This document shows, piece after piece, positions 8,642-16,492 of a DNA stretch of 64,000 nucleotides. Under the pieces are notes generated by a model that was not told where the DNA came from, searched no databases, and was given only the letters and a program-made list of their open reading frames with translations. Source of the DNA: Aliivibrio finisterrensis_A (GTDB lineage: Bacteria; Pseudomonadota; Gammaproteobacteria; Enterobacterales; Vibrionaceae). The stretch lies in assembly GCF_004167675.1 (NCBI RefSeq), contig NZ_SEZQ01000017.1. One strand, 5' to 3'. How positions within the stretch are numbered: the stretch's first letter is position 1; every line of letters begins with the position of its first letter. The position numbers and the translations under genes are program-made.

Positions 8642-9589
8642 TTGAATAAACCATTACGCATTATTTTTGCGGGCACACCCGATTTCGCGGCTCGCCATTT
8701 GTCAGCACTTATCGACTCTCACCATGAAGTGATTGGCGTATACACTCAACCTGATCGCCCAGCTGGTCGTGGTAAAAAGCTAACAGCAAGCCCAGTAAAA
8801 GAGCTGGCGCTTGAGCACAATATTCCTGTGTTCCAGCCTGAAAACTTTAAGAGTGACGAAGCAAAGCAAGAGCTTGCTGACCAAAATGCTGATTTAATGG
8901 TTGTGGTTGCTTATGGCTTACTGCTACCACAAGCGGTGTTAGATACACCAAAATTGGGTTGCATTAACGTTCATGGCTCGATTCTTCCTCGTTGGCGTGG
9001 TGCAGCGCCTATTCAACGCTCCATTTGGGCTGGTGATGCTGAAACAGGCGTAACCATTATGCAAATGGACATTGGTTTAGATACTGGCGACATGCTAAGC
9101 ATTGCAACACTGCCAATTGAAGCAACAGATACCAGTGCGTCAATGTACAATAAATTGGCTGAACTTGGTCCTGTTGCTCTTGTTGAATGTTTATCGACGA
9201 TTGCTGACGGCACTGCGGTTGCACAAAAGCAAAACGATGAACAGGCTAATTACGCGAAAAAACTCAGCAAAGAAGAAGCTAAGATTGATTGGACAATGGA
9301 TGCAGAAACGATTGAACGTTGTGTTCGTGCTTTTAACCCTTGGCCAATGAGTCACTTCTCTGTTGAAGAGAAAGCCATTAAAGTGTGGCAATCTCGTGTT
9401 GAAGAATACACAGGAAATGCAACGCCAGGCACAATCATTCAAGCAGATAAAACAGGAATTTATGTTGCCACTGGCTCAAATGCCATTGTATTTGAACAAC
9501 TTCAAGTTCCTGGAAAAAAAGCAATGGGCGTTCAAGATATTTTGAACTCTCGCAAAGAATGGTTTGAAGTGGGTAATACCCTTAACTAA
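8642..9589 (+). CDS. fmt: Methionyl-tRNA formyltransferase
   Basis: A 315-residue enzyme that formylates initiator Met-tRNA using 10-formyl-tetrahydrofolate. The catalytic residues are in place: N109 and H111 (INVHGS) and D147 (IGLDTGD), with the SILPRWRGAAP loop next to them. Translation starts at a TTG codon with GAGGT a few bases upstream; no ATG is available at the right position. It follows def and precedes rsmB, the usual order. A strong terminator follows, so rsmB may have its own promoter. Confidence 0.96.
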   Translation: MNKPLRIIFAGTPDFAARHLSALIDSHHEVIGVYTQPDRPAGRGKKLTASPVKELALEHNIPVFQPENFKSDEAKQELADQNADLMVVVAYGLLLPQAVLDTPKLGCINVHGSILPRWRGAAPIQRSIWAGDAETGVTIMQMDIGLDTGDMLSIATLPIEATDTSASMYNKLAELGPVALVECLSTIADGTAVAQKQNDEQANYAKKLSKEEAKIDWTMDAETIERCVRAFNPWPMSHFSVEEKAIKVWQSRVEEYTGNATPGTIIQADKTGIYVATGSNAIVFEQLQVPGKKAMGVQDILNSRKEWFEVGNTLN

Positions 9590-9604
9590 TTCTTCAAAAA
9601 TATA

Positions 9605-9635
9605 AAAAGGTGGCATAATTGCCACCTTACTTTTT
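9605..9635 (+). terminator. Rho-independent terminator after fmt
   Basis: The stem AAGGTGGCA / TGCCACCTT with a TAAT loop is followed shortly by a T run. It could be partly read through to rsmB, whose start lies 60 bp further on. Confidence 0.75.
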
Positions 9636-9693
9636 AAATGGCAAATATTGTATTTGCCTTTTTATTTTTGCCAACCATATTTTAGGTGATGAC

Positions 9694-10974
9694 ATGAACG
9701 TTCGTGCTGCGGCAGCCAAAGTTATTTATCAAGTTGTCGATCAGGGTCATTCTCTCTCTTCAGCGCTTCCAAAAGCTCAATCTGAGATCAAACCTCGTGA
9801 TCAAGCTTTACTGCAAGAGATCTGCTATGGCGTACTGCGCTTTCTTCCTCGTTTAGAGTCTGTTGCTCAATCATTAATGGATAAACCATTAAAGGGAAAA
9901 CAACGAGTATTCCATCATCTAATTCTTGTTGGTATCTATCAACTGAGTTTCATGCGTATTCCTGCACACGCAGCTGTAGCTGAAACCGTTGAAGGCACAA
10001 AGAATTTAAAAGGTCCAAAGCTGAGTGGGTTGATCAACGCGGTACTACGTAACTATCAACGTAGCCAAGAAGAATTGGATGCGAAATCAGTAAGTCATGA
10101 TTCTGGTAAATACGGTCACCCTGGTTGGTTATTGAAAATGCTACAACAAGCCTACCCAGAACAATGGGAAAATATTGTTGAAGCCAATAACAGTAAAGCA
10201 CCAATGTGGTTACGTGTTAACAGTCAGCACCATACTCGTGATGAGTACATAGCTCTACTTGAAAAAGAAGAGATTGAAGTGACTCCACACAGCCAAGCAA
10301 CAGACGCATTATTATTAGATAAAGCACGCGATGTATTTACACTACCAGGCTTTGAGCAAGGTTGGGTTTCTGTGCAAGATGCTGCAGCGCAATTATCGGC
10401 AGAATATCTACAGCCTCAAGATGGCGAGTTAATTTTAGACTGTTGTGCTGCGCCAGGTGGTAAAACGGCTCACATTTTAGAACGCACAAAAAACACCAAT
10501 GTGGTTGCGATTGACTGTGATGAAACACGCTTAACTCGCGTGTACGAAAACTTAGAACGCCTTAATCTAACAGCAAAAGTTATTTGTGGTGATGCTCGTT
10601 ATCCTGAACAATGGTGGAAAGGCGAGCAATTTGACCGCATTTTATTAGATGCGCCTTGCTCTGCAACTGGTGTTATTCGCCGTCACCCAGACATCAAATG
10701 GCTACGTCGTTCTGAAGATATTAAAGCGCTGGCTGAGCTGCAAAGTGAAATCTTTGATGCGATGTGGCTACAGTTAAAATCTGGCGGCACCATGGTGTAT
10801 GCGACGTGTTCAATCACTCCTCAAGAAAACTGTGATCAAGTAAAAGCCTTTTTAGAGCGCACAGAAAATGCCTCTTTAGTTGACAATACCGATCCTGCGA
10901 AACCAGGACGTCAAATTCTTCCTGGTGAAGAGAATATGGACGGCTTCTATTACGCTGTTCTACAAAAAGCATAA
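9694..10974 (+). CDS. rsmB: 16S rRNA m5C967 methyltransferase
   Basis: A 426-residue enzyme (Sun/Fmu) that methylates C967 of 16S rRNA with S-adenosylmethionine. An N-terminal NusB-like RNA-binding domain (about 1-140) is followed by a Rossmann methyltransferase domain. The latter has CCAAPGGKT (near 251), the DAPCSATG motif with one active cysteine and the YATCSITPQEN motif with the other. The start MNVRAAAAK lies after AGGTGATGAC and matches E. coli; a 25-codon open extension upstream is rejected. trkA follows after 25 bp. Confidence 0.95.
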   Translation: MNVRAAAAKVIYQVVDQGHSLSSALPKAQSEIKPRDQALLQEICYGVLRFLPRLESVAQSLMDKPLKGKQRVFHHLILVGIYQLSFMRIPAHAAVAETVEGTKNLKGPKLSGLINAVLRNYQRSQEELDAKSVSHDSGKYGHPGWLLKMLQQAYPEQWENIVEANNSKAPMWLRVNSQHHTRDEYIALLEKEEIEVTPHSQATDALLLDKARDVFTLPGFEQGWVSVQDAAAQLSAEYLQPQDGELILDCCAAPGGKTAHILERTKNTNVVAIDCDETRLTRVYENLERLNLTAKVICGDARYPEQWWKGEQFDRILLDAPCSATGVIRRHPDIKWLRRSEDIKALAELQSEIFDAMWLQLKSGGTMVYATCSITPQENCDQVKAFLERTENASLVDNTDPAKPGRQILPGEENMDGFYYAVLQKA

Positions 10975-10999
10975 CCTATTATACGAGCGAGCAAGCGGT

Positions 11000-12376
11000 A
11001 TGAAAATCATAATCTTAGGTGCAGGGCAGGTTGGCGGCACACTGGCTGAAAACTTGGTGGGCGAAAACAATGACATTACCGTTGTTGATAAGAGTTCGGA
11101 GCGACTGCGTGAGTTACAAGATAAATATGACCTTCGTGTTGTTCAAGGATTTGCCAGTCATCCAGACACCTTGAGAGAGGCTGGGGCACAAGATGCCGAT
11201 ATGCTGGTTGCGGTAACCAATTCTGACGAAACCAATATGATTGCGTGTCAGATAGCATTTACGCTCTTTAATACCCCAAACCGTATTGCTCGTATTCGGT
11301 CACCTGAATACTTAAAAGAAAAAGATCGCCTGTTTCAATCAGACGCTATTCCTGTTGATCACTTAATTGCACCTGAAGAATTAGTGACGGGATATATTGA
11401 ACGTTTAATTGAATACCCAGGTGCGCTTCAAGTGGCTAGTTTTGCAGAGAAAAAAGTCAGCTTAGTGGCAGTAAAAGCCTACTATGGTGGCCCTCTAGTT
11501 GGGAATGCGTTATCTGCACTTCGAGATCACATGCCACATATTGATACTCGTGTTGCTGCTATTTTCCGACAAGGTCGTCCTATTCGTCCTCAAGGCACCA
11601 CCGTTATCGAAGCCGATGATGAGGTTTTCTTTGTTGCAGCAAGTAACCATATCCGTTCAGTAATGAGTGAATTACAACGCTTAGAACGCCCATACAAACG
11701 AATAATGATTGTTGGTGGCGGTAACATCGGTGCAGGCCTTGCGCGACGTTTAGAGCACAATTACAGCGTGAAATTGATTGAACGCAACATGAAACGCGCT
11801 GAAGAGTTATCTGAGTTACTTGAAGAAAGCATCGTTTTTTGTGGTGATGCTGCCGATCAAGAATTATTGAGTGAAGAACACATAGACCAAGTAGATGTGT
11901 TCATTGCTGTAACCAATGAAGATGAAGCCAACATCATGTCAGCCATGCTTGCAAAACGCATGGGAGCCAAAAAAGTCATGGTACTGATCCAACGTGGTGC
12001 TTATGTCGACTTAGTTCAAGGGGGCGTGATTGATGTTGCCATTTCTCCACAGCAAGCGACCATTTCAGCGTTATTAACACACGTTCGTCGTGCTGATATC
12101 GTAAATGTATCTTCTCTTCGTCGTGGTGCAGCAGAAGCGATTGAAGCCATTGCTCATGGTGATGAAACGACATCGAAAGTGGTTGGCAAAGAGATTCAAA
12201 ACATCAAACTCCCACCAGGCACAACCATTGGCGCTATTGTTCGTGGCGAAGAAGTACTCATTGCCCATGATAAAACCGTGATAGAACAGGATGATCACGT
12301 TGTTATGTTCCTAGTGGATAAGAAATACGTTCAGGATGTCGAACGCTTATTCCAACCGAGTCCGTTCTTCTTATAA
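11000..12376 (+). CDS. trkA: Trk potassium uptake protein TrkA
   Basis: A 458-residue cytoplasmic NAD+-binding regulator of the Trk K+ transporter. It carries two RCK modules: Rossmann domains with nucleotide loops GAGQVGG (near residue 7) and GGGNIGAG (near residue 240), each followed by a TrkA-C domain. The start MKIIILGAGQ is chosen by family match; the frame is open upstream into rsmB. trkH, the membrane partner, follows after 2 bp. Confidence 0.96.
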   Translation: MKIIILGAGQVGGTLAENLVGENNDITVVDKSSERLRELQDKYDLRVVQGFASHPDTLREAGAQDADMLVAVTNSDETNMIACQIAFTLFNTPNRIARIRSPEYLKEKDRLFQSDAIPVDHLIAPEELVTGYIERLIEYPGALQVASFAEKKVSLVAVKAYYGGPLVGNALSALRDHMPHIDTRVAAIFRQGRPIRPQGTTVIEADDEVFFVAASNHIRSVMSELQRLERPYKRIMIVGGGNIGAGLARRLEHNYSVKLIERNMKRAEELSELLEESIVFCGDAADQELLSEEHIDQVDVFIAVTNEDEANIMSAMLAKRMGAKKVMVLIQRGAYVDLVQGGVIDVAISPQQATISALLTHVRRADIVNVSSLRRGAAEAIEAIAHGDETTSKVVGKEIQNIKLPPGTTIGAIVRGEEVLIAHDKTVIEQDDHVVMFLVDKKYVQDVERLFQPSPFFL

Positions 12377-12378
12377 TT

Positions 12379-13824
12379 ATGGTTAACTACAAACCGATCC
12401 TATTTGTAATAGGGCTTGTTTTATCTAAACTTGCCCTATTTATGTATATCCCAACACTCGTCGCTCTTTTCACTGGTACTGGCGGTTTCATCGAGTTTGG
12501 ACAAGCGGTTGCTATTACTCATATAGTGGCATTTGCTTGTTTAACTTTTGGTCGCAGTAAACAGTTTAAAATGAACGTGCGGGATATGTTCCTTATCACC
12601 ACATTAGTCTGGACCATTGCCAGTGCCTTTGCTGCATTGCCATTTGTCTTCATCAACCATATCAGCTTTACTGATGCCTACTTTGAAACCATGTCAGGAA
12701 TAACAACAACAGGCTCTACGGTTCTCAGTGGTTTGGATGATATGGCGCCCAGCATTTTACTATGGCGATCAACGCTACAATGGCTTGGCGGAGTAGGATT
12801 CATTGTAATGGCGGTTGCTATTCTTCCAATGCTAAATGTTGGTGGTATGCGACTGTTCCAAACAGAATCGTCCGATTGGTCAGATAAAAGTGCACCAAGA
12901 ACTAAATACGTAGCTAAATACATCGTCAGTGTGTATTTAAGTTTAACCCTCTTATGTTTCTTAAGTTACTTAGTGACAGGAATGACGCCGTTTGAAGCCA
13001 TAAATCATGCCTTCACGACGCTATCCACTGGGGGCTATTCAACGTCAGACAGTTCTATGAACCGTTTCTCTAATAGCACACACTGGGTTGCTGCCTTCTT
13101 TATGTTTGCTGGCGGATTGCCTTTTCTGCTCTTTATTCAAGTATTGAAAAAGCGGGATCCAAAAGTATTATTTAAAGATGCTCAGGTGGTTGGCTTTCTC
13201 AAACTGGTTTTAATTACTAGTTTATCTGTTGCGATTTGGCTTATTCTCAATAATGACTATACCGTTATGGATGCGTTACGCGTGTCAGTGTTTAATATCA
13301 TTTCAGTGATAACCACAACAGGCTTTGGTTTGGATGATTTTACGGCGTGGGGGGCATTCCCTGCGATTATTTTTGCTTTTGTTATGATGGCAGGCGCTTG
13401 CTCAGGCTCGACTGCTGGTGGGATAAAAATCTTCCGTTTTCAAATTGCAGCAACCATGCTGAATAAGCAGATGATGAAACTCATTCATCCATCAGGTATT
13501 TTTGTCCAACGTTACAATGGCCGCCCAGTGACCGATGATATTGCGCGCTCTGTCGTTGCATTGGTGTTCACCTTCTTCCTCACCATCATCGTTATTTCTG
13601 CACTACTGGGCAGCTTAGGTCTTGATCCTGTCACCAGTATCACAAGTGCCATTACTGCTGTTGCTAACGTGGGGCCGGGAATGGGCCACATTGTCGGTCC
13701 AACAGGAAACTTTGCCACTTTACCAGACAGTGCTAAATGGATATTAAGCATTGGTATGTTGATGGGACGACTCGAAATCCTAACAGTGCTTGTACTGTTC
13801 TTCCCAGCGTTTTGGAAGGGTTAA
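12379..13824 (+). CDS. trkH: Trk potassium transporter membrane subunit TrkH
   Basis: A 481-residue integral membrane protein of the Trk/Ktr/HKT superfamily with about ten hydrophobic segments and four pore loops. Filter-like T-T-G-S/F sequences can be seen in GITTTGST, TLSTGGYST, VITTTGFG and VANVGPGMG. It moves K+ with a cation gradient and is gated by TrkA, encoded 2 bp upstream. Its stop codon TAA is formed by the first bases of the repeat at 13822. Confidence 0.96.
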   Translation: MVNYKPILFVIGLVLSKLALFMYIPTLVALFTGTGGFIEFGQAVAITHIVAFACLTFGRSKQFKMNVRDMFLITTLVWTIASAFAALPFVFINHISFTDAYFETMSGITTTGSTVLSGLDDMAPSILLWRSTLQWLGGVGFIVMAVAILPMLNVGGMRLFQTESSDWSDKSAPRTKYVAKYIVSVYLSLTLLCFLSYLVTGMTPFEAINHAFTTLSTGGYSTSDSSMNRFSNSTHWVAAFFMFAGGLPFLLFIQVLKKRDPKVLFKDAQVVGFLKLVLITSLSVAIWLILNNDYTVMDALRVSVFNIISVITTTGFGLDDFTAWGAFPAIIFAFVMMAGACSGSTAGGIKIFRFQIAATMLNKQMMKLIHPSGIFVQRYNGRPVTDDIARSVVALVFTFFLTIIVISALLGSLGLDPVTSITSAITAVANVGPGMGHIVGPTGNFATLPDSAKWILSIGMLMGRLEILTVLVLFFPAFWKG

Positions 13825-13926
13825 TACTAAATTTAACTCACTAACGAATAACACAGTAACAATAAAAAATGGCCTCGTATTTCTACTAGGCCATTTCTGA
13901 TCACTTACTTACTGTTATTGGTATTA
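13822..13926. repeat. Short palindromic element between trkH and trhA (degenerate)
   Basis: About 105 bp bounded by TAATAC on the left and GTATTA on the right. The right 34 bases closely resemble the right end of the 166-bp element at 62364-62529 (shared core CTGATCA-TTACTTACTG). The left end is more diverged. The two ends provide the stop codons of the convergent genes trkH and trhA. I read this as a decayed miniature repeat that now also carries the terminator at 13867-13896. Confidence 0.5.
13867..13896 (-). terminator. Terminator of trhA between trkH and trhA
   Basis: The 9-bp stem AAATGGCCT / AGGCCATTT is followed by a TTTTTTATT run on the minus strand, so it is best oriented to end trhA transcription. 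In the plus direction the T run is short, giving only modest termination of trkH. Confidence 0.75.
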
Positions 13927-14571
13927 AACCGGCTTTACATAATAATAAATCGATAAAAATTGAGTAATGCAGCCACCTAACACAAACAAATGCCAAATAG
14001 CGTGGTTATATGGGATCTTCTTCGCGACATAAAAAATAACCCCTAAAGAGTAAATTACCCCACCAAGTCCTAACAAAATAACGCCATTAATATCGATATG
14101 AATAACCAATTGATAAACCGCAATAACTGACAACCATCCCATGATCAGATAAGTAATCAGCGACAATTTTTTAAATCGATAAACAAAGATAATCTTGCCA
14201 ATAATGCCTATTAGCGCAATAGCCCAAATAACACCCATTAACCAGTACGCCAATGGTGTTCTCAAACTCACTAATAAATAAGGTGTATAACTACCGGCAA
14301 TCAAAAGAAAGATAGCGCAATGATCTAAGGTTTTTAATAACCTTTTCGCTTTTGGTGCAGCAATGGAATGGTAAAGCGTCGACGCTAAAAAAAGTAAAAT
14401 AATACTGGCGCCATAAACAGACATACTTGCTATGGTTAACCAATCAGCATCCGCAGCATTTGCTTTTACTAATAGTAATATTAAAGCAACAACACCAAAT
14501 ACCATCCCTAATACATGACTTAAACTGTTGGCTAATTCTTCTTTTTTTGAATAAGTGGCAGAAGTGGACAT
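13924..14571 (-). CDS. trhA: Hemolysin III / TrhA family membrane protein
   Basis: A 215-residue membrane protein of the PAQR/HlyIII family with seven predicted transmembrane segments. Family residues are seen in the ELANSLSH N-terminus, in STLYHS after the second segment, in DHCAIFLLIAGSYTP and in HAIWHLFVLGG near the end. These conserved His, Asp and Ser residues form a metal site in related proteins. E. coli TrhA (YqfA) affects membrane homeostasis. Despite the name there is no evidence here for haemolysis. Confidence 0.9.
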   Translation of the reverse strand: MSTSATYSKKEELANSLSHVLGMVFGVVALILLLVKANAADADWLTIASMSVYGASIILLFLASTLYHSIAAPKAKRLLKTLDHCAIFLLIAGSYTPYLLVSLRTPLAYWLMGVIWAIALIGIIGKIIFVYRFKKLSLITYLIMGWLSVIAVYQLVIHIDINGVILLGLGGVIYSLGVIFYVAKKIPYNHAIWHLFVLGGCITQFLSIYYYVKPV

Positions 14572-14608
14572 AATTTATCTCATAGAGTGATTGCTCGATG
14601 AAATAAGT

Positions 14609-14650
14609 ATGACACATTTAAGCGTACAACTGTAAGCTTAAATGTGTCAT
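14609..14650. terminator. Long hairpin after spo0M
   Basis: A perfect 15-bp inverted repeat (ATGACACATTTAAGC and its complement) with a 12-base loop. The longer T run (TTTTTTATTT) is on the plus strand, while the gene that needs terminating, spo0M, reads on the minus strand, where the tail is only U-rich. It is probably bidirectional. Confidence 0.6.
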
Positions 14651-14692
14651 TTTTTATTTGAATCACAAGTGAAACTGATAGTGCATAAACTA

Positions 14693-15481
14693 TTAAGTAG
14701 TTTGATTTAAGAAATCAATAACTTGCTTTCCCGCCTCTTCCGGAGTTAATCGCGTAGGTAAGCTTAGTTGTCTTTTTAACTCACCGCGTCCAAGCATTGA
14801 TGATAGTAGCCCCAAAGCTCCGCCTTGATGTCTTCTGTCTATCTCAAACCATAATTGCAGTTCATCCTTAGTTCTATGAGCTATCATTTCAAGCTCTCGC
14901 CAACGACCGTGATAAGGCCCATCGAACGGGACGAACTCAAATTCTTGAACAAAAGGCAGATCAAACCCTTTAACATGTTCACATTCAACCTGGCGAATTC
15001 GTAATCCTTCTGTTTCTAATGCAGTTAGAACACCATCAAATAAATCATCGGGCCGAACGGTAATAGGGTCTTTATCTTTAGGGTCTAAACCAAGAGAGAT
15101 ATCTAACCCTGTTTGAACCCATACATTGGAATCACCAATAGTGACAGGTGTGCTTAACGGAAGATCCAATTCAAGCTCAAATTTTCTCTCTTGCTTAGGC
15201 TCTATAGTAAACGCATAAGGTAAGCTCCAATCAGCCAAAACATGAGTCTGCTTGATGATTTGAGTTTGTGACCCATTTTCACTTTTACGATGAACTTCTT
15301 TTTTGTACTGACTACATAATTTCAGGTCAATGTTATCAATATACTGCTCTGTTGCTCCACCTGTTACCTCAATAGTAACTTGAACCTTTTGACCTGGAAT
15401 TAACACTTCTTGATGAATAATTGTATCGACATTGGCAGAACCAATACCTAACGATGCTAATGTTTTCTTAAAAAAGGACAT
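14693..15481 (-). CDS. SpoOM (sporulation-control) family protein
   Basis: A 262-residue protein of the Spo0M family, whose members have an arrestin-like beta-sandwich. Recognisable features are the N-terminal FFKKTLASLGIGSANVDT, the VLIPGQKVQVTIEVTGG strand pair and a C-terminal helical tail. The family is widespread in non-sporulating gammaproteobacteria, and its role there is not established. It is monocistronic, with its own terminator-like hairpin on one side and a 540-bp gap on the other. Confidence 0.85.
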   Translation of the reverse strand: MSFFKKTLASLGIGSANVDTIIHQEVLIPGQKVQVTIEVTGGATEQYIDNIDLKLCSQYKKEVHRKSENGSQTQIIKQTHVLADWSLPYAFTIEPKQERKFELELDLPLSTPVTIGDSNVWVQTGLDISLGLDPKDKDPITVRPDDLFDGVLTALETEGLRIRQVECEHVKGFDLPFVQEFEFVPFDGPYHGRWRELEMIAHRTKDELQLWFEIDRRHQGGALGLLSSMLGRGELKRQLSLPTRLTPEEAGKQVIDFLNQTT

Positions 15482-15587
15482 GGTTACTCTCCTCTGCCAC
15501 GCATATATCTATCAACATAGTATTACGTAATATTCATAATTACGTTGAGATGTACCTCGACTAATTGACAGTTTATGATACTCTTAC

Positions 15588-15723
15588 TGTGTGTTTTATG
15601 AACACATATCCCTGACAACTTATTTGGATTGGCGAAAGCTAAATAGAGTTTCACCTTGATGTAACTCATAAGTTGTTAGGTCATTAATTTGGCCATGGAA
15701 GTGCCTGACTATAGAGATAACCA
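15588..15723 (+). promoter_or_regulatory. Candidate structured leader RNA upstream of a small ORF
   Basis: This leader can fold into a compact three-way junction. P1 is a 13-bp helix pairing 15611-15623 with 15668-15680 (one G-U). P2 is a GAAA-capped hairpin (TTGGC / GCTAA, 15629-15642). P3 pairs GAGTT with AACTC (15646-15667). A CCTGAC block at 15704-15709 can pair with GTCAGG at 15739-15744 inside the ORF, enclosing the ribosome site and start codon. The same CCTGAC also begins P1. This is what a switch-like leader would look like. I do not recognise it as a known riboswitch class. A TTGACA hexamer lies at 15565-15570, but no matching -10 is certain. Confidence 0.45.
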
Positions 15724-15891
15724 ATGCGTCCTATGACTGTCAGGTTCTCACGCTCAGCTTCAACGCACAGTGTGGATCGTCGTCGCAGCCACTTTGTAAA
15801 AGTAGTTGCAACGAAAAAGAACGTACCAGAAATGACTCTTGTAATTTCCGAGAAAAAAGAAACTCAAGCTGATGTTTCATGTGCGGCATAA
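15724..15891 (+). CDS. Small 55-residue protein of unknown function
   Basis: ATG to TAA gives 55 residues beginning MRPMTVRFSRSAS, with an Arg/Ser-rich first half and a charged Lys/Glu second half. It has no membrane segment, signal peptide or motif I recognise. Support for it being real: a ribosome site (GAGAT) 6 bases upstream, a strong rho-independent terminator 3 bases after the stop, and a structured leader in front. Together these make a stand-alone transcription unit. Without comparison to relatives, coding status remains likely rather than certain. Confidence 0.6.
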   Translation: MRPMTVRFSRSASTHSVDRRRSHFVKVVATKKNVPEMTLVISEKKETQADVSCAA

Positions 15892-15894
15892 TTT

Positions 15895-15929
15895 AAAAGC
15901 GTAGCCTATGGGTTGCGCTTTTTCTTTTT
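15895..15929 (+). terminator. Rho-independent terminator of the 55-codon gene
   Basis: A 12-bp stem (AAAAGCGTAGCC with GGTTGCGCTTTT, two G-U pairs) and a TATG loop are followed by TTTCTTTTT. It starts 3 bases after the stop codon. Confidence 0.85.
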
Positions 15930-16018
15930 GCATCATGATGCACTCTTCGACATATCACTTTCATTCCCCACCCTAACTTAGCTATACTTCTCCTTAATAA
16001 AAATAAGGAGAATGCTCA

Positions 16019-16282
16019 ATGAAATGTCACCGCGTTAATGAACTTATCGAATTAATTCACCCAGAATGGCAAAAAGAACCAGAATTGAACTTAATGCAGT
16101 TCATTACGAAACTGGCTGAAGAAACAAAATACGAAGGTAAACTAGAAGATCTGACTGATGATGTTCTTATCTATCACCTAAAAATGCGCAATAGTGAAAA
16201 AGATGAAATGATCCCTGGTCTTGCAAAAGACCAAGAAGACGACTTTAAAACGGCAATATTAAGAGCGCGTGGCCTGCTATAA
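16019..16282 (+). CDS. yihD: YihD family protein (DUF1040)
   Basis: An 87-residue acidic protein matching E. coli YihD along its length, including MKCHRVNELIELI at the start, DLTDDVLIYHLKMR in the middle and DFKTAILRARGLL at the end. Its function is unknown. AAGGAG lies just upstream of the ATG. In E. coli yihD also precedes srkA and dsbA; here ccoG has been placed between them. Confidence 0.93.
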   Translation: MKCHRVNELIELIHPEWQKEPELNLMQFITKLAEETKYEGKLEDLTDDVLIYHLKMRNSEKDEMIPGLAKDQEDDFKTAILRARGLL

Positions 16283-16293
16283 CCTCATTATCT

Positions 16294-16322
16294 CGATCTG
16301 GTTTGCAATAAACCAGATCGAT
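16294..16322 (+). terminator. Hairpin terminator after yihD
   Basis: A perfect 11-bp stem CGATCTGGTTT / AAACCAGATCG with a 5-base loop. Only three T follow, so the stem rather than the tail supports the call. Confidence 0.65.
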
Positions 16323-16492
16323 TTCCTATCAAATAAAACACACTTTTTTAACTAAATTTGAACCTTCCAACGTATTCATAACTCACATCAAGCTATAATT
16401 CAGCCGCAATGTCTTAATATCACCAACCTTGAAATGGTTCCGCTCAATAAAACCATCGTTGGGATACCTCATAAAAATAACTAGGAAGAATC

